Shown here in pieces: positions 56,593-64,000 of a DNA stretch of 64,000 nt. Position numbers and translations under genes: made by a program. Location: contig OZ023196.1 in NCBI GenBank assembly GCA_963995505.1, positions 13,079,106 to 13,143,105 on the forward strand. The letters are read 5' to 3'. How positions within the stretch are numbered: the stretch's first letter is position 1; every line of letters begins with the position of its first letter. The DNA comes from Hypericum androsaemum (lineage: Eukaryota > Streptophyta > Magnoliopsida > Malpighiales > Hypericaceae). The notes under the pieces were generated by a model, which was given only the letters and a program-made list of their open reading frames with translations, made no database searches and had not been told where the DNA came from.

Positions 56593-56979
56593 TTACACTT
56601 TCAAACTAGATCTTGCTGCCTCAGCTAGGCAGGACAGAATCTCCGCGGCCTGAACCCTAACCGACTCCTCGGTCTTGGACTTAAAAATTATCTCTATATC
56701 CGGCATCAAGGCCATCAGAGCATTGTGCAAGTCTAGTATCTTGATTAGCTTCTTCGGCAACCTACGGATGATGCTAATTGCCTCCGCAAAGTTGAACAGA
56801 GTTATTACAGGGCCTTTAACCGTCTCCATGAAGCACAGATCACTCACATTTGAGTCATCATTGTCGTCCTCATCCTCGAAGATGAGCTCTCAGAGGTGCT
56901 TCTCGCTGGCAAAGATGACCCTAACGATGGCCTTGGCAGTGCGAATCCAGTGACATATCTTCCCTTCGAGCGCCTCCCA
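56593..56979 (-). pseudogene. EXO70 (exocyst subunit) gene fragment
   Basis: On the minus strand: WEALEGKICHWIRTAKAIVR, then VIFASEKHL, a stop, then ELIFEDEDDNDDSNVSDLCF, METVKGPVITLFNFAEAI, RRLPKKLIKILDLHNALMAL, MPDIEIIF and EESVRVQAAEILSCLAEAAR. This order (LEWEALE.KI..WI.A....V...FASEK.L.E.IF ... F.E..K....QLLNF.EA.....RSPEKLFRILD.YE.L..L.P.IE..F......SVR.QA.E.L..LGEAAR) is the mid-region of plant EXO70 proteins. An in-frame TGA, loss of the C-terminal tethering helices and an abrupt end at LKV make it nonfunctional. Upstream codons to about 57060 may be a further rearranged piece. Confidence 0.82.
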
Positions 56980-57064
56980 GTAACCACCTGTAAGTAGAGT
57001 TTGACTTCGGTCCGGTCACCTTTGAAGATCGTCCGCTCCGTCGCCTCCTCCGACGCTGTCGAGT

Positions 57065-57243
57065 CCCACTATATGATACTGGCATGCGCAGTTATGTGAT
57101 AATGACATTTGTATCCGGCCTTTGTTTGGGTGTGACTTTTTTCATTTTGGTCCCCGTATTTTAGCGCATTTGCAAAAAAGTCTACGCTTGTTTTTATTCC
57201 AAACAGTTCGGAATAGTGGCATTCCGTACCCAATCCATACCCT
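57065..57243. mobile_element. MITE fragment (family of 43958), inverted
   Basis: ATACTGGCATGCGCAGTTATGTGATAATGACATTTG, CATTTTGGTCCCCGTATTTTAGC, CAAACAGTTCGGAAT and the terminal CCGTACCCAATCC are the inverse of the 43958 left half. It ends directly against the conserved upstream block of PMEI unit F. Confidence 0.7.
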
Positions 57244-57350
57244 TTGACTTTGACTACCATAGTCAAACATTTAAAATGCTGCCATCTAAACTCGTTTCCA
57301 TAATTGGCAACGATCCGATAGCCTTCCAAAACAAACCATTATTTTATTGC

Positions 57351-57358
57351 AATATAAA
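57351..57358 (+). promoter_or_regulatory. TATA box of PMEI gene F
   Basis: AATATAAA in ATTGCAATATAAAGCAAAGC, 51 bp before the start. Further upstream is a block shared with units G and H (ATAATTGGCAACGATCC-ATAGCC, 57299-57325). Confidence 0.6.
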
Positions 57359-57408
57359 GCAAAGCACACCTCCTCTTCCCAAGCGCCAAATCCAATCTTC
57401 ACATTAAA

Positions 57409-57936
57409 ATGGCCTCTCCAATTGCAAACTCTTCTAATGCTGTACTTGCACTACTCCTCATAATCTCCCTCTTCTTCACATCCTCTTCGGCTATAACAAA
57501 GACTGACGTAACCAGAGTCTGCTCGCAAACCCTAAACCCTTCCTTCTGCTCGACGTTCCTGAACTCAATCCACAACTTACCCACCGCGACATTCAAAGAT
57601 CTTGCCCAGATCACCGTCAACGCGGTGCAGTCTGAGGTCGAAAAGACAAGCGAGCTGATCAACAAGCTCGGACAACAGAAGCGAGTCCCTCGGGAGAAGG
57701 AGACGTTGGCGCACTGCTTTCAGTACTATAGCCAAGTGAAGCAAGAGATGCTTACTGCCCTATCATCGTTGGTGAGAGGTGATCACATTCAAGTCCAATT
57801 TTCGGCAGCCATAAGCGTCGTCCTCGCTATGAAATGCCAAAATGAAGTGAAAGGAACCACTCTCCCTCTCACTGCCAATAACCTCAGAGCAGAGGGCTAT
57901 TCTAGTGTCCTCGATGAGCTCTCACGTAATCTGTAA
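57409..57936 (+). CDS. PMEI-domain inhibitor, unit F
   Basis: 175 residues, no introns. The signal peptide is MASPIANSSNAVLALLLIIS followed by LFFTSSSA (about 1-28). The four expected cysteines are C38 and C47 (VCSQTLNPSFC hairpin), C103 (AHCFQYY) and C143 (MKCQNEV), with no extra cysteine, so this is the most canonical member. TFKDLAQITVNAV forms helix 1 of the bundle. It pairs with unit G (shared FQYYSQVK-EMLTA-SSLVRGD and VLDELSRNL-type end) rather than with C/D. The leader is short behind the conserved TATA block. The likely role is inhibition of a cell-wall pectin methylesterase or an invertase; which one cannot be told. Confidence 0.92.
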   Translation: MASPIANSSNAVLALLLIISLFFTSSSAITKTDVTRVCSQTLNPSFCSTFLNSIHNLPTATFKDLAQITVNAVQSEVEKTSELINKLGQQKRVPREKETLAHCFQYYSQVKQEMLTALSSLVRGDHIQVQFSAAISVVLAMKCQNEVKGTTLPLTANNLRAEGYSSVLDELSRNL

Positions 57937-58451
57937 CTAAGCTATCTCTTCACCATTCCCGGATGTATCCGGATTGCCTTTCGTTGATGAATAAAGATTA
58001 AGGGTCCTTTGCCCTTCGTTTACAAAAAAAAAAGTGCTATCTCTTCGCTAATAATAAAACTAGGCGGACATGGAAGGAGATATCTTGGCTGATGTAATAG
58101 GAAGAGGAGAACAAAATCATCGCAAATAAGATTAGCACTCTCATGTTTTTTTCACTTTTGTACTCCTACAATTGATTGATCGAGATAATCTTATTTTGTT
58201 TACGATTTTTGGTCTATAATCTTCTGAGTATATTTTTTCATATTCGAAAACAAAGATCGTTCTAGAGTTAAAGCGTTATAAGAAAATTTTGATCTTGTAT
58301 CTTACTCTCGATCTATTGTATAAATAGGCGGGAATCATATCTTTGTGATAACTTATATTTTTGATATTCATGGTGTAATCTTTTTTCTCACTATCTTTTT
58401 TTTCGGTATAATATAACATATACCTTTCAAAAAATAACATCTTTAAAAATT

Positions 58452-58525
58452 TGCCAAAGGGAAATGCAAGGAACCATATCCCTCTCACTGACAATAATCT
58501 CATAATGGAGTACTATAAGGACAAG
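58452..58525 (+). pseudogene. PMEI 3' scrap (unit F')
   Basis: TGCCAAAGGGAAATGCAAGG, then AACCATATCCCTCTCACTGA, CAATAATCTCA and GGAGTACTATAAGGAC match the unit F coding stretch from CQNEVKGTTLPLTANNL to EGYSSV (57836-57912) with substitutions and a stop. No other part of a gene is attached. It is the remainder of an additional, almost completely deleted cluster member. Confidence 0.75.
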
Positions 58526-59673
58526 TAACCGGCCAGAAAGACTTCACAGAAAATATGGTTGGCTAGCGGGCCGAAAAAGGGGGCCTGAACCTGCAAGGGA
58601 TTCTTTTACGAATTAGTTTCTATAAAATTCTCCTTTTCTTTTTTTTCCTTTGGTATTAATAAAGGCTTCCATAATTATTTTCAAAAAACGTTATCACACC
58701 TCAATTTCGGAACTCGCCTGTCAACATGTAAATGAACTCACTTCGCTAGATTCATATTATAAATATTTTTGTAATTATCATATAGTTACCCGATTAATCT
58801 GGTATAATATTGGCGGTTTATATAAATATAGGGTAAATTACTCTCAGGTCCTTGGTATTTTGACTCCCGACCTCTCGCATCTCTGGATTTTCAAAAATGA
58901 TTTTGCCATCTCCGTGTTTGGTTTTATTATACTATCGGATCTCTCGCTGACGTCATCTGCTTTTTTTTACATTTTTTCATCAAAATGACTATTATACCCT
59001 TACTAATTCAAAAAAAATTAGTAACAAAAATGTCGTCTTCTCCGATAACAATCGACCCCGGCGGCGAATCCCCTCTCCTCCAATCGACCCCGGCGACCCA
59101 CCAGAACAAAACTCTTCTGGTCGTCGAACTCCACCAAAAACCAAACCTCTAGCTGCTTCGCCGCTCCTACTAGGGGTTTTGTTTTTTAGTTTTTCCTGGT
59201 CAACGAGGTGGTGGCGGCGGTGCTCAGGGAGGTGGAGAGTGATGGGACGGTGGAAAGTTTGGATATTTCCGGTCGCCGCATTCGATTTGGTGGTGTGGGC
59301 CGACTCCGATGTTGTATTTCCGGATAACAACTCCCTCCTCTTGGCCGCCTTCTCCTCCTTAACGCCGGGTATCTTCTTCACCATTGCCAGGGAGTTGCTG
59401 ACATGGCGGGAGATGTTATAGAGCCCGTCCTCGATCGGGGTAAGTGGAAGGGGGGCGAGAAAACCCTCGCCCATGACAAAACCGACCACCCCGGCCCCCA
59501 CCGCCACCACGAGGGCCGGCCCCGCGACCACCGGAACGGACGCCATAATTGGTTGAGGGCACCAAGTCCGACGATGGAAGGAATGAGGGCCTCGGGGTTG
59601 AGGGAATAGAGGTGCGCCGGTAAAAGGGACCCGCGACGGAAGGGAAGAGCCGACCAACGACGGTGACAGCGAT

Positions 59674-60704
59674 CAATGTTCTCAGGATCGCGATTATACT
59701 CATAAGATCACACGATCTTACGAGTCGCCATTGTTCCACCGTGCTGGATCGTATGCAAGATCGAAATGTTGAACAGATCGGTAAGATCGTCTTGTAAGAT
59801 CGCAAGATCACAATATCTACAAGTAAGATCCCATTAACTTTTTCAACTAATTCCCTTCCTATTATTTAGGAAATATTTTTTGTGTTTCTTTTTTTAAAAT
59901 CATATTTGGTGTGTCCTAAATATTTTCTGATTATTTTAAAACTATATGGTATTTTCTTAATAGTTTAAATTCCTAATTTTAATAGTGTGCACTATAAATA
60001 TAAGGTTTTTGGCCGTATTCTAAAAAAAATAAGAACGAATTAAATAAGATCAAGAGAGGTATTATCGAATATGAGGTAAGTCGGTCTCCATCTTTGGTTC
60101 TCGTGATTTTGTAATCTAAGTGAATATTTTAATGAACTTTATCGCATGATTGAATAGAGCACTATTTTTGTAGTTTCACTACTTACTAAGATTACGATCA
60201 TATTTGTTCATTGTTTTGTAGTTCTATTTGAGAAAGTTATGTTTTTAGATGATGTTGAGACAATGAGTATTTGTAGCTTATATGTTAAAGTTATTTTTCT
60301 TAGTTATTTTTATAATTTTGTCTATTTGGTGGGATTTTAGAGGTATTATCGAATATGAGGTAAGTCGGTCTCCATCTTTGGTTCTCGTGATTTTGTAATC
60401 TAAGTGAATATTTTAATGAACTTTATCGCATGATTGAATAGAGCACTATTTTTGTAGTTTCACTACTTACTAAGATTACGATCATATTTGTTCATTGTTT
60501 TGTAGTTCTATTTGAGAAAGTTATGTTTTTAGATGATGTTGAGACAATGAGTATTTGTAGCTTATATGTTAAAGTTATTTTTCTTAGTTATTTTTATAAT
60601 TTTGTCTATTTGGTGGGATTTTACGTTCCGTGTTACGATCCTCCGATCTACGATTTTTTTATATCAAAACGATCCTCAGTGGGATCCCGATTTTGACAAC
60701 CTTG
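59674..60704. mobile_element. hAT non-autonomous element nested in the Pack-MULE
   Basis: ACAGCGAT (59666-59673) and ACAGCAAT (60705-60712) form an 8-bp target duplication with one change. The termini are CAATGTTCTCAGGATCGCGAT and, inverted, CAAGGTTGTCAAAATCGGGAT, agreeing at 15 of 21 positions and followed by GATC-rich subterminal repeats (TAAGATCACACGATCTTACGA; CGATCCTCAGTGGGATCC). The 1031-bp length includes a 284-bp tandem duplication; without it the element would be 747 bp. Confidence 0.8.
60057..60623. repeat. 284-bp tandem duplication, apparently perfect
   Basis: AGGTATTATCGAATATGAGG at 60057 recurs at 60341, and the two copies (60057-60340 and 60341-60623) are identical at every base I compared. 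The second copy ends one base short, at GGGATTTTA. Confidence 0.93.
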
Positions 60705-60936
60705 ACAGCAATGGTCGGCAGTTTCTGGTTTAATTTTTAATTATTTATTTTTAAAAGATAAATAGGTCATTTCAACGTCAAAAATAAAAAAAATTGACCG
60801 CTAACGTCTGCAAAAGACCCAATAGTATAATTAAACTAAACACAGGAAATGGCAAAATTATTTTTGAAAACCCAGGGATGCGAAAAAATTGGAGTCAAAA
60901 TACCAGAGATCTGAGTATAATTTGTCCTAAAATATA

Positions 60937-61480
60937 TCCATTTATAAAAAAACGTTAATCACACTCTATAGAAAAAATCGAACCTATATCAAATTGCTAA
61001 CTTTTTAGCTACGATATTAGTAGCTAAATTGTAATTTATATAGTCATACTTGCCGGAATTACACTTGCGATTTTTTTAAAGTATATTATATTTACAGAAA
61101 AAAAAATCTAACAAAGTAGCAAGAATTACACTTGATATTTATTACACTTATTAGAACTCGTAAGGAAATATCACATAACGAAATAAATTGCGTTAATACA
61201 ATTAGTTCTAAATAAGTATGGCACAACTAGCTTCGCAATTACCTGGTAGTTACCCTACTCCGACTTCTTTGATTGTTTTTAAATACACCGGTGCCTCCCC
61301 ATCCTATATGTGTTTAGTAGTAAAAAATTCATCACTTTAAACTTAAATAATCATCAAAATAGTAAATTATTAAACTTATTATTTATAACGCAATTTTGTT
61401 CAATTAAAGTAAGTAAAAGATAATAAGTTATCTAAAAAGTAGCACTGATTAGATAAAAATTATCTTAATTTTAGTCCGTG
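60937..61480. other. AT-rich DNA upstream of PMEI unit G
   Basis: No gene. Homology with the upstream block of unit F starts at about 61500. Confidence 0.4.
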
Positions 61481-61652
61481 AATGAATTTGGTTTTTTACA
61501 ATACCCAAGTCTCATCACCCTTCCGAATTTGGTGTTGGACTTTGACTACGATAATCAATCATTTAAATTGCTTCCATCTAAACCCATTTGCATAATTGGC
61601 AACGATCCAATAGCCTTCCAAAAACAAACCATTATTTATATTCCAACATTGC

Positions 61653-61660
61653 AATATAAA
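61653..61660 (+). promoter_or_regulatory. TATA box of PMEI gene G
   Basis: AATATAAA in TTCCAACATTGCAATATAAA, followed by GCAAAGCACACCTCCTCTTT as in unit F. Here the start codon is 80 bp away because the leader contains extra PMEI-derived sequence. Confidence 0.6.
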
Positions 61661-61739
61661 GCAAAGCACACCTCCTCTTTCAAGCACCAAAATTCAATCT
61701 CTAATTGCAACATTCAAAGATCTTGGTGCTATACTTGCA

Positions 61740-62276
61740 ATGGCCTCTCCAATTACAAACTCCTCTTTTGCCATACTTGCACTACTCCTCATAAGCTCCC
61801 TCTTCTTCACACCCTCTTCGGCCATAACAAAGGCCGACATAACTACATTCTGCTCGAAAACCCGAAATCCTTCTTTCTGCTCGTTCTTCCTAGAGCCACT
61901 CCCCGGCATAGCCACCGCGACATTCAAAGATCTTGCCCGAGACACCATCGACAAGTTAGAAGAAGAGTCCGCCGGGACGTGCGGCCTTATCAACCGGCTC
62001 CAAAAGGAAAAGCGAGCCCCTGGGGAGAAGGAGAAATTGGATCATTGCTTTCAGTACTATAGCCAAGTGAAGGAAGAGATGCTTACTGCCCGATCGTCAT
62101 TGGTTAGAGGTGATCGAACTCGAGTCCAACTTTCGGCATCCAAAAGCGCCGCCCTCTCTGTGAAATGCCAAACGGAATTAGAAGGATCCACTTCCCTTTA
62201 CTTTACTCTCGCTGAAAGTAGTCTCGGAGTAGAGGACTATTCTAATATACTCGAGCAGCTCTTACATAATCTGTAA
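61740..62276 (+). CDS. PMEI-domain inhibitor, unit G
   Basis: 178 residues, no introns. The signal peptide is MASPITNSSFAILALLLISS followed by LFFTPSSA (about 1-28). The hairpin cysteines are C38 and C47 (FCSKTRNPSFC) and the bundle cysteines C103 (DHCFQYY) and C143 (VKCQTEL), with an extra C81 (AGTCGL). It is closest to unit F (FQYYSQVKEEMLTARSSLVR, then GD-TRVQ). A short insertion near the C terminus (STSLYFTLAESSLGVEDY) makes it slightly longer. The start is fixed by alignment of the signal peptide with all other copies. An overlapping frame from 61478 is spurious. Secreted inhibitor of a pectin methylesterase or invertase by family. Confidence 0.91.
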   Translation: MASPITNSSFAILALLLISSLFFTPSSAITKADITTFCSKTRNPSFCSFFLEPLPGIATATFKDLARDTIDKLEEESAGTCGLINRLQKEKRAPGEKEKLDHCFQYYSQVKEEMLTARSSLVRGDRTRVQLSASKSAALSVKCQTELEGSTSLYFTLAESSLGVEDYSNILEQLLHNL

Positions 62277-62517
62277 TTAAGCTATCTCTTCGTTATTCCC
62301 CAATATGTCCGGATTGTATTCCAGATTAGGGGTCCTATCTCTTCACCCAATAATAAAACTAAGAGGCCATAGGAAATCTCCGGCTGATGTAATAGGAACA
62401 GGAGAACAAAATAATCCACAAATAAGATTTGCACTCTGATGCTTTTCATACTCTTGGACTCTTACAATTGATTAATCGAGATAATTTTATTATGTTGACG
62501 ATTTTTGGTCTATAACG

Positions 62518-62822
62518 GGTATATTTGTCAAAGGGCATTTAGCCCGACGATATAAAGTATGTACAAAAATTAGGAGGACTGACAAACTTCACTATTCAAA
62601 AAAAATGTTGAGGGTATATTGTGTCGTGGGAGACGGGGAGATGGGAGGGGAAGGAGAAGAAATGAGATAGATATTTTGTTTTTTTAGAGGGATATAATAG
62701 ACTTTTTAATATGATAGTTTTATAATTTTAAATAATACGGGGTGTCTTATGGGTGTTTCTAAAATACTAAGATTAAAGTGTCTATTATTTATAACACATG
62801 GTACTTGACTATCTTTAACCCT
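62518..62822. mobile_element. ~305-bp insertion in the unit G 3' flank
   Basis: The 3' flanks of units F and G match through TTTTTGGTCTATAA and again from AAAACAA-GATC-TTCTAGA-GAGTTAA. Unit G has ~305 bp between these points that unit F lacks. The insert has MULE-like wording (GGTACTTGACTATC) at its right end, but clear ends or a target duplication were not found. Confidence 0.5.
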
Positions 62823-62829
62823 AAAAACA

Positions 62830-63580
62830 ATGATCATTCTAGAAGAGTTAACGCGTTATCAGAATCTGTAAAAATTTGACCCTATATCCGACACTCGACC
62901 AATTGTATTTGGATACCTCATCTTCATGTAAATGTATCTTTTTTTTAAAGTAAATTTCTACATAAGTTCATCTTGTTTGGATTTTGACCCAGAACATATT
63001 ATGCACCTTATACTACTAGGACAAATATTCTTTGGTTCATGTCAATGTATGTAAAGGTAAAATTTTAAACTTCTTTTGAATCACATTGCTTGTTGTTCAT
63101 TTTTTTACAATCCAAATAATATAATTTTAATTCATAAAAAATTACGGCCACTAAGCCTATTAATCACGTGAATAATTCCGCGGGAGATATAAAATCTCAT
63201 GCTCGTCCAAAAAAAATATTTAATCTAATGGAGCATTATATTTTAAGAATTGATGCAAGTGTAACTAACAGTAAAAAATTTATCTATACCAAAAAAAAAT
63301 TCATATTCATGACGACGAGTAACAACCATTTCAATTGGATTTGATTTCTTCCGGTATAGGTCTCAACACAATGGTGTTCCTTTTAAAAAAAAAACACAAA
63401 ATTTTTTTTGAGGGATGGAAAAAACAATGGTATTCATCTAAGTGACAAAGAACTTAAATTTACTTAAAATTTAATTCAAATTATATAAACGTAAAAAATA
63501 CCACTAAAAAAATTATCCCTTTAGATATGGTCCAAAAGTAATAGACTCTCGTAACTAGTCTTACCAAAATAAATATGTCT
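62830..63580. other. AT-rich intergenic DNA, no gene seen
   Basis: The first ~110 bp continue the homology with the unit F 3' flank (58240-58340). After that there is AT-rich sequence without a recognisable gene. Confidence 0.45.
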
Positions 63581-63690
63581 CCATACCCTTCCAAATTTTG
63601 GTGGGACTTTTGACGACCATAGGGAGACATTTAAAATGCTGCCTTTCAAATTGATTTTCATAATTGGCAATGATCCAATAGCAATAATTG
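63581..63690 (+). promoter_or_regulatory. orphan PMEI upstream block (unit H)
   Basis: CCATACCCTTCCAAATTTTGG, TTTGACGACCATAG, ACATTTAAAATGCTGCC and CATAATTGGCAATGATCCAATAGC match the conserved block upstream of unit G (61515-61612) and unit F (57235-57322) in order and spacing. The CAATATAAA box and coding region do not follow before the window ends at 64000, so this is the start of a truncated or displaced cluster member. Confidence 0.75.
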
Positions 63691-64000
63691 GAGACCGGAG
63701 ATTTATATGAGCTAACTGCCTCACAATCTATTTTTTTTTATAGCATTTTTGGAAGATGGCAAAATTTTCCCAACAACTATTTAATGCTTTTTACGACTGA
63801 GACTAAAAACTCTCTTAATTAAGATTATATAATTTTTTAAACTCTCATCAATTTAAGTTATTATTTAATAACTTTATATATCTTTTTGGTAATATAATAA
63901 CTTTATATTTGATAATTACTATGAGAAGTAATTCCTTGTTTGTTGTTCGACGGCCTAAAATATGTCGGGTCCTCGATAAAAGGGCCGGACCATTTAAATT

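Larger units (their letters stand above)
58831..60927. mobile_element. Pack-MULE-like element, family C, carrying a nested hAT
   Basis: The ends are GGGTAAATTACTCTCAGG and, inverted, GGACAAATTATACTCAG, with arms matching over ~130 bp (GGTATTTTGACTCC, TTTTGCCAT-TCC-GTGTTTG, GCTGACGTCA/ GCAGACGTTAGC). The flanks ATAAATATA and TAAAATATA agree at 7 of 9 positions, consistent with an old 9-bp duplication. The body 59040-59650 is GC-rich. Its minus strand has a long frame (VVAGPALVVAVGAGVVGFVM looks like a membrane helix, followed by KKIPGVKEEKAAKRRELLSG), unrecognised, perhaps a captured gene piece. Confidence 0.75.

Noticed and set aside
61478..62062. 194-codon frame overlapping PMEI gene G
   Set aside because: It starts upstream of the TATA box and crosses the PMEI coding region in the wrong frame.

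Overview
This is a window of plant nuclear DNA, most likely from a eudicot. It is AT-rich (intergenic DNA especially), its one large gene has short GT-AG introns, and it is crowded with plant transposons (MULE, hAT, Copia, L1-type LINE, SINE, TRIM). Only five protein genes look intact. One is a four-exon GH3 acyl-acid amido synthetase on the minus strand (10986-13035) whose exon structure and sequence resemble the PBS3/GH3.12 group. The other four are small secreted pectin-methylesterase/invertase inhibitor (PMEI-domain) proteins on the plus strand at 36552, 38864, 57409 and 61740.

The PMEI genes belong to a dispersed tandem cluster of at least eight units from about 23 kb to the right edge. 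Each unit has the same upstream block ending in a CAATATAAA TATA box. Four units are intact, in two subgroups (36552/38864 and 57409/61740). The rest are broken: 23202 has lost its middle, 31755 is frameshifted, 44728 is cut after the signal peptide by a Copia element, 58452 is a short 3' scrap, and 63581 is an upstream block with no gene seen before the window ends.

Almost everything else is mobile DNA. At least seven stretches are long-terminal-inverted-repeat elements with GC-rich, gene-like interiors (1-1027, 1231-2646, 8540-9695, 13976-16081, 29257-30479, 34594-35873, 58831-60927), plus one-ended pieces at 37739 and 56240. Several carry recognisable pieces of host genes: PIP5K MORN repeats, a protein-kinase catalytic loop, and a single-Myb-histone (telomere-repeat-binding) exon ending at a splice donor. 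An EXO70 fragment lies beside the 56240 end. One element has a perfect 9-bp target duplication, so Pack-MULE-like is the best description. hAT-type elements with 8-bp duplications lie at 18502-19207, 28272-29128 and 59674-60704; the last contains a 284-bp tandem duplication and is nested in a Pack-MULE. A TRIM (33230-33835), a 5'-truncated LINE with an 18-bp target duplication (39936-42323) and a tRNA-type SINE (54138-54243) complete the set.

Two structures are unusual. Positions 25303-28087 form a 2.8-kb inverted repeat whose two ~400-bp arms each carry a tRNA-like sequence and whose centre is built from repeated short hairpins. Positions 44985-48280 are 3.3 kb of two abutting pyrimidine-rich repeats inside what appears to be a Copia LTR. 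I see no bacterial-type operon, CRISPR array or rRNA. Absence of a function below means that I do not recognise one.
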